The position numbers and the translations under genes were made by a program. Positions 20,038 to 29,047 of a DNA stretch of 64,000 bases are shown here, piece after piece. Each line of letters starts with the position of its first letter. Positions within the stretch are counted from its first letter, which is position 1. The stretch lies in the NCBI GenBank assembly GCA_044224495.1, contig JBGAKG010000003.1, forward strand, positions 62,001-126,000, written 5' to 3'. The notes under the pieces were generated by a model. The model was not told where the DNA came from. It did no database searches and saw only the letters and a program-made list of their open reading frames with translations. The stretch is from JBGAKG01 sp044224495 (lineage in GTDB: Bacteria > Myxococcota_A > Polyangia > Polyangiales > Polyangiaceae).

Positions 20038-21468
20038 ATGGTGGCTGACGACGAGAGCCGCGTCATCGCGGAGAAGCGGGTCGGCCGCGTGATCGCGCAG
20101 AAATGGCGGCTGGAGAAGCTCGTCGGCGCGGGCGGCATGGCCGCGGTCTATCGCGCCAGTCACATCAACAACCTCAAGGCCGTCGCGATCAAGATGCTCC
20201 ACCCGGAGCTCGGCGCGAGCGGCGACATGAAGCGCCGCTTCCTGCGCGAGGGCTACGTCGCGAACAAGGTCGGCCACGCCGGCGCCGTCTCCGTCATCGA
20301 CGACGGCACCGACGAAGACGGCTCCGCATTCCTCGTGATGGAGCTCCTCGAGGGCGAGACGCTCGGCGAGCGCGCCGGCGGGCGCGGTGGCGTGCTCTCG
20401 CCGCGCGAGACGCTGAGCCACGCCGATCGCATCCTCGACGTGCTCGCCGCCGCGCACGGCGAAGGCATCGTCCACCGCGATCTCAAGCCCGACAACATCT
20501 TCCTCACCGCAGCGGGCGAGCTGAAGATCCTCGATTTCGGCGTCGCGCGGATCCTCGACTCCGGGACGGAGCAGACGCGCGCGGGCGTCGTGATGGGCAC
20601 CCCCGAGTACATGCCGCCGGAGCAGGCGCGCGGGCGCACCGCGGAGATCGACGGGCGCGCGGACCTCTTCGCCGTCGGCGCGTTGATGTTCCGCCTGATC
20701 GCCGGCAAGTACGTCCACGAGGCGGAGACCGGGAACGAGACGCTCCTCCGCGCGATGACCGAGCCGGCCCCCGCCTTCGCGAGCGTGTACCCGGAGACGT
20801 TCCCGGAGCTCACCGAGGTCATCGACACCGCGCTCGCGTTCGATCGGGAGAAGCGCTACGCGGACGCGAAGACGATGCAGGTCGCGGTGCGCAAGGCACT
20901 CGACGTCGCGCGCGCGAAAGAGAACGCGAACACGCTCTCGGGGGTCCCCTCCCCCTTCGTCGCGGGAGCGGCCGGGATCGAGAGCGCGAAGACCACCGGC
21001 GAGAACGCGGGCTCGGTCGACGCCGGCGCCCCCACCGCCACCGCGGGCGACCCGCCCAGCGCCGCGGGCTCGAAGAAGAACCTCTGGGCCCATCAAGAGG
21101 CGTCGGAGAAGCCTCACGTCGTCGCGCGTCCGCCGCGCTCGGGGAGCCCGCTCCGCTGGCTGCTGCTCGTGCTGGTGCTCGGGGGCGGGATCACGGCGGC
21201 CGTGTTCTTCCGCGACCGCATCCTGCACGCAGCGCTGCCGAACGGGTCCGCCTCGGGCGAGCCCGCGCTCGCGCTCGACGCGGGGGACGAAGACGACGAC
21301 GGCGGCCTCGACGACGAAGAGGACGACGCGTCGGCCGACGCCGACGAGCCGGGCGACGCGAGCGGAGATGGCTCGGTGGATGCCGGTCGCGACGCTGCCC
21401 GAACCTACGTGCCGCCCGCGCCGACGAAGAAGCCGCCGCCGAAGCGCCCGCCGCGCCGGCGCCACTGA
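20038..21468 (+). CDS. Hanks-type Ser/Thr protein kinase, membrane-anchored
   Basis: The 476-residue protein has a complete N-terminal kinase domain (about 18-285): GAGGMAAVYRAS near 30-41, VAIK near 52, HRDLKPDN near 146, DFGVAR near 166, and GTPEYMPPEQ near 187. A Gly/Ala/Ser linker leads to one membrane helix near 371-393 (WLLLVLVLGGGITAAVFF). The extracytoplasmic tail is only about 80 residues: acidic (DEDDDGGLDDEEDD), then Lys/Arg/Pro-rich with PPPKRPPRRRH at the end. The short charged tail could bind wall polymers or metal, unlike the large sensor of the kinase at 193-2835. It lies 26 bp after the aldehyde dehydrogenase gene. Confidence 0.93.
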   Translation: MVADDESRVIAEKRVGRVIAQKWRLEKLVGAGGMAAVYRASHINNLKAVAIKMLHPELGASGDMKRRFLREGYVANKVGHAGAVSVIDDGTDEDGSAFLVMELLEGETLGERAGGRGGVLSPRETLSHADRILDVLAAAHGEGIVHRDLKPDNIFLTAAGELKILDFGVARILDSGTEQTRAGVVMGTPEYMPPEQARGRTAEIDGRADLFAVGALMFRLIAGKYVHEAETGNETLLRAMTEPAPAFASVYPETFPELTEVIDTALAFDREKRYADAKTMQVAVRKALDVARAKENANTLSGVPSPFVAGAAGIESAKTTGENAGSVDAGAPTATAGDPPSAAGSKKNLWAHQEASEKPHVVARPPRSGSPLRWLLLVLVLGGGITAAVFFRDRILHAALPNGSASGEPALALDAGDEDDDGGLDDEEDDASADADEPGDASGDGSVDAGRDAARTYVPPAPTKKPPPKRPPRRRH

Positions 21469-21484
21469 GCCACCCGGTCGCGCT

Positions 21485-21940
21485 TCAGAAGCTCCGCTGC
21501 ACCGCGACGGCGACGCCGAGCGACGCCGCGACGAGCGCGAACCCGAACGCCGCCACGTACGCCAGGTGCGCCGCGCGCGCGAGCCGCTCGCGGCTCGCCG
21601 CCTCGAAGCGCGGGCTCGCCAGGTGCGCGACGCACCCGAAGCACGCGAAGAGGAGCGCGAACACGGCGAGGTGCTCCTTGCGCTCGAAGCACCACCCGAG
21701 CGTGGGCGCCTGGAGGAAGAGCGCTTGCTTCACCCGCACGCGGTACTCGGGGTAGATGAACGCGCCGAGCCCCGCCGTGACGACCACGAGCCCGGTCGAG
21801 AGCGCGACCGCGAGCGGCGCCCGCCGCGCCGGCCGGCGCAGCACGAGCGCCGGGTGCGCGAGCGACGCGACCGCGAGCCACCCCAGGTGGCCGTGGACGT
21901 GCTCCAGGAGCCGGAGCGTCTCGAGGCTCGTCGGGCTCAT
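21485..21940 (-). CDS. Small four-helix membrane protein, unknown function
   Basis: The 151-residue protein has about four membrane helices (roughly 15-32, 42-62, 88-107 and 125-145) and conserved-looking polar residues in the membrane: HVHGHLGW near the start, FIYPEYRVRVK between helices two and three, and FERKEHLAVF before helix three. Several in-membrane His residues could bind haem or metal, as in small cytochrome-b-like proteins, but no recognised motif proves this. Its ATG at 21940 lies in the stop of the upstream small membrane protein (ATGA), so the two probably form one complex. Confidence 0.72.
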   Translation of the reverse strand: MSPTSLETLRLLEHVHGHLGWLAVASLAHPALVLRRPARRAPLAVALSTGLVVVTAGLGAFIYPEYRVRVKQALFLQAPTLGWCFERKEHLAVFALLFACFGCVAHLASPRFEAASRERLARAAHLAYVAAFGFALVAASLGVAVAVQRSF

Positions 21941-22242
21941 GGAAGGACGAGCGCCTGCACCGCCACGATCAGCGCGATGACGGGGAGCGCCCCCGTGACC
22001 GCCCGCGCGACCCGCGCCGGATGACGCGCGGAGAGCGCGGCGCAGAGCAGCGCCACCGCGCCCCCGGCGAACGCGGCGATCGCGAGCCGCCAGAAGAGCG
22101 CGATGTGCTCGTCGTAGACGTAGAGCACCGTCGCCGGGTTCGCCTCGCGCCCGAAGACGACGTCGTAGGCGCGGAGACCCGCGTAGACGAGCGCCGTCGT
22201 CGAGAGGAAGGCGAGTGCGGAGAGCGAAGCTCGCGGCGGCAC
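21937..22242 (-). CDS. Small three-helix membrane protein, unknown function
   Basis: The 101-residue protein starts at GTG 22242 and has three hydrophobic helices (about 5-25, 45-68 and 80-99). DEHIALFWRL before helix two recalls the HVHGHLGW motif of its partner. The stop overlaps the start of the next gene by four bases. I do not recognise the family. Coupled expression with 21485-21940 suggests a two-subunit membrane complex. The 36 bp upstream separate it from the Cys-rich lipoprotein gene on the same strand. Confidence 0.65.
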   Translation of the reverse strand: MPPRASLSALAFLSTTALVYAGLRAYDVVFGREANPATVLYVYDEHIALFWRLAIAAFAGGAVALLCAALSARHPARVARAVTGALPVIALIVAVQALVLP

Positions 22243-22278
22243 GTTGCCGTGCCTACCACGCTTTCGCGGAGCGAGCCC

Positions 22279-24813
22279 TCAGTTCGGCCCGCTGTTGCCG
22301 CCGCACTGGTTGGAGACGCCGCCGCCACCGCAGGTCTGCGGCGCGTTGCACGTCCCGCACTGGAGCAGCCCGCCGCAACCATCGGCGACGGGGCCGCAGT
22401 TCGCCCCGGCCTGCTGGCAGGTCTGCGGGGTGCAGACCGGCGGCGGGCACGGGCCGCAGTCGAGGAGCCCACCGCAGCCGTCGGCGGCGGGACCGCAGGT
22501 GACGTTCTGCTGCTGGCAGGTCTTCTTCGTGCAGCTCGCGCTGCCGCACTGGTTCGAGTTGCCGCCGCCACCGCAGTTCTGGTTGTTCTGGCAGGTGCCG
22601 CAGCTCAGCGTGTTGCCGCAGCCGTCGGGGACGAGCCCGCAGTTCGCGTTGAGCTGCTGGCAGGTCTTCGGGGTGCAGGTCGGGCCCTTGCACGAGCTCG
22701 GGATGCCCGAGCACGTCTGACCCTGCTGGCACACGCCGCACTGGATCGTGTTGCCGCAGCCGTCGCCCGCGGGGCCACACGTCTGCCCGAGCTGCTGGCA
22801 CGTCTTGGCCGTGCAGGTCGGCGGCGGCGGGGGCGGCGGGACGCAGGACGCGAGGTCGAACAGCATGAAGGCGAGCACCTTCTCCTGCGGCGTCATCGCG
22901 TTGTTGTTGCACTCGTTCGGGAAGTTCACGTTCGACGAGCTCGAGTTCGTCGTGACGTGGAAGTCGCTGTAGAGCACGCGCCCGCACTGCTGCGCGTTGT
23001 TGTACGGCGTGTTGAACGTGTAGTGCAGGAGCGCCGCTTGGGGGTTGTTCTGGTACGTCCGGATCCAGCCCTGCGGCGCGGCACCGTTCGCGGGGTTGCC
23101 GACCGGATCGTTCACGTCGTGGCGGGGCTCGTCGACCGTGATGCGCGGCGGGTTGTTCGCCGAGAGCGCGCTCACCGCGGGGACCGCCGCCCACTGGGCG
23201 AAGGTCATGCCCTTCGGGAACGACGTGTCGATCACGCCGGTCGCCGTCGTCCAGCTCGCCGTGTCCGCCGCCCAGCTCGCGGTCGAGCTCCAGGGAGCGT
23301 TCGTGTAGAGCCACACGTAGCTGAAGTGGGTCGCGTAGACGCGGCCGCCCTTGTCGGCGAACGCGCGAACGCGGTTCAGATCGGCGGCGGTCTTGTCGAC
23401 GCGGCTCCCGACGCACGCGAAGAGCGCGATGTCGTACTTGTCGAGCTCGGTCTGGTTGCCGTAGAGGGACGATGCGGCGGGGGTCTGGTTGTTGATGCGC
23501 GCGCCGTTGTCTTGGTAGAAGCGGATGCGTCCGGTCCCGTTCGGGTTGGTGAACTCGGCATCGTCCACGCCGAGCTTGCGGATGACGCACTCGAGCGCGT
23601 CGACGTCACCGGTCGAGATCGCGGTGAGCGGGATGTCGCCCTCGCTCTTGTTCTTCGGGAGGCGCGTCTGCGCCGCCGAGAGCGCGGTCGTCGTGCACGA
23701 AGCGACCGACGGGATCGTGATCTGACGGCGCCACCGCCCGATCTGGATGACGAGCGGGATGTTGTTGCCGACCGGGACGTTGGTCAGGCTGAACGTGCCG
23801 TCGAACGCGGTCGTGGTGGTGACGAGCGGGCTGCCGCTCGCGGTCGCGCACTGCTCGCACGTGACGCCGGGCGCGAACGCCGCGACGGGCGCGTTGGGCA
23901 CGTAGACGACGGCGTTCGGCAGCGGGAGCGTGCCGTTCGGCGCGTAGACGGTGCCGGTGAGGGTGGTCGTCCCGCCGCCGTCGCACTTCACCTGCTGGAG
24001 GCACAAGCCGGTGCACGAGCCGCCGTCGGGCGCGCCGCCGCACTGACTCGCCACGCCGCCGCCGCCGCAGATGTTGCCGCCGGAGCACGAGCCGCACTGG
24101 AGCAGGTTGCCGCATCCGTCAGCGACGGGGCCGCAGTTCGCGTTCTGCTGCTGGCACGTGAGCGGCACGCACTGCGGGACGCCGCCGCACTGGCTCGCCA
24201 CGCCGCCGCCGCCGCAGATCTGAGGCGACTGACACGAGCCGCACTGGAGGAGCCCGCCGCAACCGTCCGCGATCGGACCGCACGAGTTCGACGGGCACTG
24301 CGCGAGCGGAACGCAGACGCCGCCGTCGGGGCCGTTGATGCCGCCGCCGCCGCAGACGCTCGCCACGCCGCCGCCACCGCAGATCTGGGGCGACTGACAC
24401 GAGCCGCACTGGATCACTCCGCCGCAGCCATCACCGGCGGGGCCGCAGTTGAGACCGAGCTGCTGGCACGTCTTGGGGACGCACGACGGGTTGGAGCCGC
24501 CGCCGCAGACGCTCGGCTTGCCGCCGCCGCCGCAGATGTCGGGCGAGGTGCAGGTGCCGCACTGGATCACGCCGCCGCAGCCATCACCGGCAGGGCCGCA
24601 GTTCGCGCCGATGTCCTGGCACGTGCGCGGCTTGCAGACGCCGGGTCCGCCGTCGCCGAACGTGACCGACGTGTCGCCGAAGTCGAGGGCGTCGTCGTTG
24701 CCGCCGTCCAGCACCGCCGGGAAGTCGCTGGTCCCGTCGCTACTCCCGCAAGCGATGGCGACCGCCGTGGCACCGATGCAGAGACCGCCGAGAATCAGGC
24801 TGCGAAGCTTCAA
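22279..24813 (-). CDS. Large Cys-rich repeat lipoprotein with GATase/ThuA-like core
   Basis: This 844-residue exported protein has a signal peptide with lipobox-like AIAC near residue 22. Four Cys-rich repeats of about 45-50 residues (about 58-265) share the pattern C-P-TCQQ---NCGP-ADGCGG--QCG-C---ICGGGG--S-CGG. A transthyretin-like or carboxypeptidase-regulatory segment follows (TLTGTVYAPNGTLPLPNAVVYVP, about 278-370). The next 300 residues include YDIALFACVG, VRAFADKGGRVYATHFSYVWLY and GRVLYSDFHV, the layout of a ThuA or class I glutamine-amidotransferase-like fold. Four more Cys repeats end the protein (about 690-840). The Cys repeats probably form small disulphide-bonded knots on the surface. 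The start is TTG at 24813, supported by GGAGG five bases upstream. Confidence 0.85.
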   Translation of the reverse strand: MKLRSLILGGLCIGATAVAIACGSSDGTSDFPAVLDGGNDDALDFGDTSVTFGDGGPGVCKPRTCQDIGANCGPAGDGCGGVIQCGTCTSPDICGGGGKPSVCGGGSNPSCVPKTCQQLGLNCGPAGDGCGGVIQCGSCQSPQICGGGGVASVCGGGGINGPDGGVCVPLAQCPSNSCGPIADGCGGLLQCGSCQSPQICGGGGVASQCGGVPQCVPLTCQQQNANCGPVADGCGNLLQCGSCSGGNICGGGGVASQCGGAPDGGSCTGLCLQQVKCDGGGTTTLTGTVYAPNGTLPLPNAVVYVPNAPVAAFAPGVTCEQCATASGSPLVTTTTAFDGTFSLTNVPVGNNIPLVIQIGRWRRQITIPSVASCTTTALSAAQTRLPKNKSEGDIPLTAISTGDVDALECVIRKLGVDDAEFTNPNGTGRIRFYQDNGARINNQTPAASSLYGNQTELDKYDIALFACVGSRVDKTAADLNRVRAFADKGGRVYATHFSYVWLYTNAPWSSTASWAADTASWTTATGVIDTSFPKGMTFAQWAAVPAVSALSANNPPRITVDEPRHDVNDPVGNPANGAAPQGWIRTYQNNPQAALLHYTFNTPYNNAQQCGRVLYSDFHVTTNSSSSNVNFPNECNNNAMTPQEKVLAFMLFDLASCVPPPPPPPTCTAKTCQQLGQTCGPAGDGCGNTIQCGVCQQGQTCSGIPSSCKGPTCTPKTCQQLNANCGLVPDGCGNTLSCGTCQNNQNCGGGGNSNQCGSASCTKKTCQQQNVTCGPAADGCGGLLDCGPCPPPVCTPQTCQQAGANCGPVADGCGGLLQCGTCNAPQTCGGGGVSNQCGGNSGPN

Positions 24814-24956
24814 AGCATCCTCCGTCCGACCAGGACTGGGACGGCGCCGCGCGCGTGGATCGCGCGCAGAGCGTCACTGTCCACCATCTCATGCAGAATG
24901 GCCGCGGGACTAGAAAATCGCAGCTCAGCTGTAACATTTGGAGGAGAGCGTAGGTG

Positions 24957-24989
24957 CTTCTCCTATCCGGAAAGGGATTAGGGGAGAAG
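24957..24989 (-). terminator. Hairpin across the stop of the triheme cytochrome gene
   Basis: CTTCTCC (24957-24963) pairs with GGAGAAG (24983-24989), with a shorter inner pairing ATCC/GGAT. It spans the TAA stop at 24978-24980. It could end minus-strand transcription, but there is no T tract. Confidence 0.4.
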
Positions 24990-25793
24990 AACGCGACCGG
25001 GAGCACCACCCGCCGGGGGCTCCGCGTGGCAGCCGTTGCACTCCCCGCTCGTCTGCTTCGCCTTCATGACCCGCGTCTTTCCGCCGGCGAGCACTCGCGC
25101 GGAGTAGGGCGGCTTGAAGCTCGAGTCCTCGAGGTAGAAATTCCCGGCCGAGTTCACGGGGAGCGAGTACACGCGCCCGTTCGCATCCGTCAGCTCGACC
25201 GTGGCTCCGCTCACGGCGCTCGCCGGCGCGGCGCAGGGGGTGGGCTCGCGGAGGGTGGGATAGAGCGTCCCGGCCGCCTCGAAGCTGGGCCCCTCCCCTT
25301 CGCTCGCGTGGCAGTGGATGCACGTGTCGCCGGGGCGCATCGTCGGTCCCTCGCGCCGCGTCCCGGCGCTGCCCGAGGTGCACGTGACGTTCACGGTGGG
25401 CGCCGCGCACGCGCCCTTCGGCATCCCGGCCTGGACCCACGCCTCGAGCGTCGCGACCTCGGCTGGGCTCATGGGGCCGTAGGGCGGCATGGGATCCTTC
25501 GCGTCCTTCGCGCGCGCGACGGAGCGCTCGCCGAGCGTCGCCCCCGGCCGCGTCGTGTCCGTGTTCGGAGCCTGGAAGGCGGCGACCGTGACGAGGGCCA
25601 TCGGGGCGCCGTTCTTCGGGGCGGCGCCGTGGCAGGAGGCGCAGTTCCGCGCGACCACGGCCGCGACGTCGCACGGAAGATCGGTGGCGCCCATCGGCGG
25701 ATCCGCGGGCGGGAGGGCCTCCGGAGAGGCCGAGTAGCAAGCAAGCGCGCCGGCGACGGCGAGCGCGGAGACGAGAATTCGCCTGAGGTTCAC
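24978..25793 (-). CDS. Triheme c-type cytochrome lipoprotein
   Basis: The 271-residue exported protein has three haem c sites: CASCH near residue 49, CIHCH near 157 and CNGCH near 251. The signal peptide ends at a lipobox-like GALAC near residue 16. The first part (about 25-120, with VVARNCASCHG and PYGPMSPAEVATLEAWVQAG) resembles a monohaem cytochrome c or planctomycete-type cytochrome domain; the C-terminal half has a short carboxypeptidase-regulatory-like stretch (VELTDANGRVYSLPVNSAGNFYLE). It should carry electrons in the periplasm or outer membrane. The GTG start at 25793 lies in the fpg stop (GTGA), so its translation is coupled to a DNA glycosylase. The terminal CNGCH comes close to the C-terminus. 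Confidence 0.86.
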   Translation of the reverse strand: MNLRRILVSALAVAGALACYSASPEALPPADPPMGATDLPCDVAAVVARNCASCHGAAPKNGAPMALVTVAAFQAPNTDTTRPGATLGERSVARAKDAKDPMPPYGPMSPAEVATLEAWVQAGMPKGACAAPTVNVTCTSGSAGTRREGPTMRPGDTCIHCHASEGEGPSFEAAGTLYPTLREPTPCAAPASAVSGATVELTDANGRVYSLPVNSAGNFYLEDSSFKPPYSARVLAGGKTRVMKAKQTSGECNGCHAEPPAGGAPGRVLLP

Positions 25794-26770
25794 CCCGACT
25801 TGGTACCGCGGCGGGGTCCCTTGGCAGGCACCGGCTTGGTGCTCCGCTCGGGATTCGCCGGCAGGCGCCCGACGGCGGGGCGCAGCTCGTCGAGCTCCTC
25901 GAAGCTCCGCGGCCAGTCCTCGCCCAGAAGGCGCGAGAGGGACCGGTCGGCCAGGAGCTTCCCGCCGGTCTGGCACGTCGCGCAGTAGTTGGTCTCGTTG
26001 TCCGCGTAGACGATGCGCTGGACGCGGGAGCCGCACACCGGGCACGGCTTGCCGTACTTGCCGTGGACAGCCATGTCCTCGCGGAAGGCGGTCACGCGCT
26101 CGGGGAAGCCGGCCTTGGCCTCGCCGCGGAGCTTGTCCGTCCAGCGGGCCAGCACTTCTTTGCATGATGCAAGCAGTTGCTTCCACTCCGCGGCGTCGAG
26201 CTGCTTCGTCTGCTTGAGCGGCGAGAGCTTCGCGTGGTGGAGGATCTCGTCCGAGTAGCCGTTGCCGATGCCGTCGAGGATGGTCGGGTCGGTGAGCGCG
26301 CGCTTGAGGGTGTGGTTCGTGCGGGTGAGCGCGTCCTTGAACGACGCGAGCGTCGCGCTGGCGACGTCGAGCCCGCCACGGTCGAACTGCTCGAGCGCGG
26401 CTTCCCCCTGGACGACGTGGATCGACGCTCGCTTCTTCGTGCTCGCCTCGGTGAGGATCAGCGTGCCCTTCTCGAAGTCGAGCGCGGCCAGACCGAGCTT
26501 GCCGGGGATCGGCTTCCCCTTCGCCTCCCAGCGAAAGCGCCCGGCCACCATGAGGTGGATGACGAGGAAGAGATCGCCCTCGAACGCGAAGACCAGGCGC
26601 TTCCCCATCCGCCGCATCCCGAGGAGCTTCTTTCCCTCGAGCTCGCGCGGCGAGGGCGTCACGGTGCGGAGGACGAACGGCGACGCGAGGCGGAGCTTCT
26701 CGAGCGTGGTGCCGACGCAGCGCTCGGCGATCGACTCGATGTAGACGAGGACGTCGGGAAGCTCAGGCAC
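25790..26770 (-). CDS. mutM: Formamidopyrimidine/endonuclease VIII-type DNA glycosylase
   Basis: The 326-residue enzyme removes oxidised purines such as 8-oxoguanine and cuts the abasic site. The N-terminus MPELPDV has the catalytic Pro2 and Glu3. DPTILDGIGNGYSDEILHHA near 160-180 is the helix-two-turn-helix region, and the C-terminal zinc finger is CPVCGSRVQRIVY...CATCQ near 242-266. A basic 55-residue tail after the zinc finger (ending GPRRGTKSG) is longer than usual. Fpg versus Nei cannot be settled by eye. The start is GTG at 26770. The stop overlaps the triheme cytochrome start by four bases. Confidence 0.92.
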   Translation of the reverse strand: MPELPDVLVYIESIAERCVGTTLEKLRLASPFVLRTVTPSPRELEGKKLLGMRRMGKRLVFAFEGDLFLVIHLMVAGRFRWEAKGKPIPGKLGLAALDFEKGTLILTEASTKKRASIHVVQGEAALEQFDRGGLDVASATLASFKDALTRTNHTLKRALTDPTILDGIGNGYSDEILHHAKLSPLKQTKQLDAAEWKQLLASCKEVLARWTDKLRGEAKAGFPERVTAFREDMAVHGKYGKPCPVCGSRVQRIVYADNETNYCATCQTGGKLLADRSLSRLLGEDWPRSFEELDELRPAVGRLPANPERSTKPVPAKGPRRGTKSG

Positions 26771-26860
26771 TGGTTGGGAGGTTATCGCTTGAGGGGGGCG
26801 TCGGGCTTCAAAAGACGAATCCGGAATGGAGAACGGGAGTGGGAATGGGAATGCGAGAGG

Positions 26861-27178
26861 TCACGGCGGGGACTTCGCGTTCGTGTCCGCGCTGTCCGCG
26901 AAGGGGCAGGGCGAGATGCCTTCGGCCTTGGCGGCGTCTCGGAGCGTGCGGCCTCGATCGGCGGGCGGCATCGTCGCGAAAGAGGACGCGAGGTCCTTTC
27001 CCTTTTTCGTGTGCACGTGACCGTCCGCCCACGCGGCAACCGCGGCGGCGCGCTTTTCGGGCGGAAGCGCACTGGCTCCCGAGCGCGCCTCGCAATTGCA
27101 GATCGCGTCGACGTCGTCGTGGTAGCTGCCGCACGCTGCGAGCGCGAGCGCGCTCGCGAGCGGCAGCAACCTCTTCAT
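26861..27178 (-). CDS. Small Cys-containing lipoprotein, unknown function
   Basis: The 105-residue protein has a signal peptide with lipobox LAAC near residue 16. The mature part has five Cys in total (ICNCEARS near 28-34, and CPFAD near the C-terminus) and a helical middle (PEKRAAAVAAWADGHV). Its ATG lies in the stop of the PEPCK gene (ATGA), so it is co-expressed with a central-carbon enzyme. I do not recognise the family. The 90-bp gap to fpg is purine-rich (repeated GGGAATGGGAATG) with no clear feature. Confidence 0.68.
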   Translation of the reverse strand: MKRLLPLASALALAACGSYHDDVDAICNCEARSGASALPPEKRAAAVAAWADGHVHTKKGKDLASSFATMPPADRGRTLRDAAKAEGISPCPFADSADTNAKSPP

Positions 27179-29004
27179 CGCACCGACCAGGTGCCGTGCA
27201 TGCTCTCGATCCGCGCCAGGAGGAGCTCGCGTTGGAGCTTGAGCGAGCGCGGCATCGACGGGCCGATCGACTCGAAGAACTCGGCTTGCGACTCGAGCTC
27301 CACGCGCCACTCGTCGAGGTCGACGGCCGTCGCCATGTCGACGCGCTCCTCCGGAAGATCGAGCCCGGAGAGATCGAGGTCGCCGGCCTTCGGCACCCAG
27401 CCGAACGGCGTCTCCTGACCACCGACGCGCAGCCGCGCGCGGTCGACGATCCACTTGAGGACGCGCATGTTCTCGCCGAAGCCCGGCCAGAGGAACTTCC
27501 CGTCCCTGTCCTTCCGGAACCAGTTCACCATGAAGACCTTCGGCGGGTAGGCGATCTTCCCCTGCATCTCCAGCCAATGCGCGAAGTAGTCGCCCATGTT
27601 GTATCCGCAGAACGGGAGCATCGCCATCGGGTCGCGGCGCACGATGCCGACCTTGCCGGTGGCGGCGGCGGTGGTCTCCGAGCCGAGCGTCGCGCCCATG
27701 TAGACGCCGTTCGTCCAGTTGAACGCCTGCATGACGAGCGGCACGGTGGTCGCGCGGCGACCGCCGAAGATGATCGCGCTGATCGGAACGCCTTCCGGAT
27801 CGTCGGCGAAGCGCGACTTGACCGGGTTGTTCGACGCGGGCGCGGTGAAGCGCGCGTTCGGGTGCGCGGCTTTTTCGGTCGAGTCGCGCTTGGTCCACGG
27901 GCGACCTTGCCAGTCGGTGAGCTCCTCCGGCGTCTCGCCGTCCTTGCCTTCCCACCAGACGTCCCCGTCCTTCGTGAGCGCGACGTTCGTGAAGAGCGTG
28001 TCCTTCAGGATCGTCTTCATCGCGTTCGGGTTCGAGCTGTAGCTCGTGCCCGGCGCGACGCCGAAGTAACCCGCCTCCGGGTTGATCGCGTAGAGGCGCC
28101 CGTCCTGGCCGACGCGCATCCAGGCGATGTCGTCACCGACGGTCCAGATCTTCCAGCCCTTGAAGCGGGCGGGCGGGATCATCATCGCGAAGTTGGTCTT
28201 GCCGCACGCGCTCGGGAACGCGGCCGCGACGTAGGTCATCTCGCCTTCGGGGCTCTCGACGCCGAGGATGAGCATGTGCTCGGCGAGCCAGCCCTCCTTC
28301 TTGCCGAGGTAGCTGCCGATTCGAAGCGCGAGACACTTCTTGCCGAGGAGAACGTTGCCGCCGTAGCCGGAGCCCACGCTCCAGATCGTGTTGTCCTGCG
28401 GGAAGTGACAGATGAAGCGGCGCTCGGGGTTGAGATCGAGCATCGAGTGGAGACCGCGGTTGAAGTCGTTCGAGTCGCCGAGCATCTTCAGCGCGCCTTC
28501 ACCCATGCGCGTCATGATGCGCATGTTGAGGGCGACGTAGACGCTGTCGGTGATCTCGACGCCGACCTTCGCCATCGCCGAGCCGAGCGGGCCCATGACG
28601 TACGGGACGACGTACATCGTGCGGCCCTTCATCGCGCCGTCGAAGAGCGCCCCGAGTTTTTCGTAGCCGTCCTTGGGGGACATCCAGTTGTTCGTCGGAC
28701 CGGCTTCTTCCTTCGTCTTCGTGCAGATGAAGGTGAGGTTCTCGACACGCGCGACGTCGTTCGGGTTCGAGCGGTGCAGGTAGCAGCCGGGCAGCTTCTC
28801 CTGGTTCAGAGCGAGGAGCGTGCCGTCCGAGAGGGCCAGCTCGGTGAGGCGGCGGCGCTCTTCTTCGGTCCCGTCGAGCAGGACGATCTTCTCGGGCTTG
28901 GTGAGGGCGGCGCACTCGGCGACCCACTTGGCGACGTTGGGGTTCTTGATGGTGGTCGGCTTGCCCGCGGAATCTTGCACCGGGGCTGCGGCGGCATTCG
29001 GCAT
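27175..29004 (-). CDS. pckG: Phosphoenolpyruvate carboxykinase (GTP)
   Basis: This 609-residue cytoplasmic enzyme converts oxaloacetate and GTP to phosphoenolpyruvate, GDP and CO2, feeding gluconeogenesis. The GTP-class P-loop FPSACGKTN lies near 263-271. Substrate-binding and hinge motifs of the GTP class are present: HRSNPNDVARVENLTFICT near 77-95, NWMSPKDGYEKL near 106, and FGGRRATTVPLV near 400. Length matches GTP-type PEPCK (about 590-620), not the shorter ATP type. A small lipoprotein gene is translationally coupled downstream. Confidence 0.97.
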   Translation of the reverse strand: MPNAAAAPVQDSAGKPTTIKNPNVAKWVAECAALTKPEKIVLLDGTEEERRRLTELALSDGTLLALNQEKLPGCYLHRSNPNDVARVENLTFICTKTKEEAGPTNNWMSPKDGYEKLGALFDGAMKGRTMYVVPYVMGPLGSAMAKVGVEITDSVYVALNMRIMTRMGEGALKMLGDSNDFNRGLHSMLDLNPERRFICHFPQDNTIWSVGSGYGGNVLLGKKCLALRIGSYLGKKEGWLAEHMLILGVESPEGEMTYVAAAFPSACGKTNFAMMIPPARFKGWKIWTVGDDIAWMRVGQDGRLYAINPEAGYFGVAPGTSYSSNPNAMKTILKDTLFTNVALTKDGDVWWEGKDGETPEELTDWQGRPWTKRDSTEKAAHPNARFTAPASNNPVKSRFADDPEGVPISAIIFGGRRATTVPLVMQAFNWTNGVYMGATLGSETTAAATGKVGIVRRDPMAMLPFCGYNMGDYFAHWLEMQGKIAYPPKVFMVNWFRKDRDGKFLWPGFGENMRVLKWIVDRARLRVGGQETPFGWVPKAGDLDLSGLDLPEERVDMATAVDLDEWRVELESQAEFFESIGPSMPRSLKLQRELLLARIESMHGTWSVR

Positions 29005-29047
29005 GGGATGGCGTTTCTAGCGCAGTTTGCACTCTGCTGCACGCACG

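Noticed and set aside
22021..24981. 986-residue plus frame across the Cys-repeat lipoprotein
   Set aside because: Shadow frame; the minus strand has a signal peptide, Shine-Dalgarno site and repeats.
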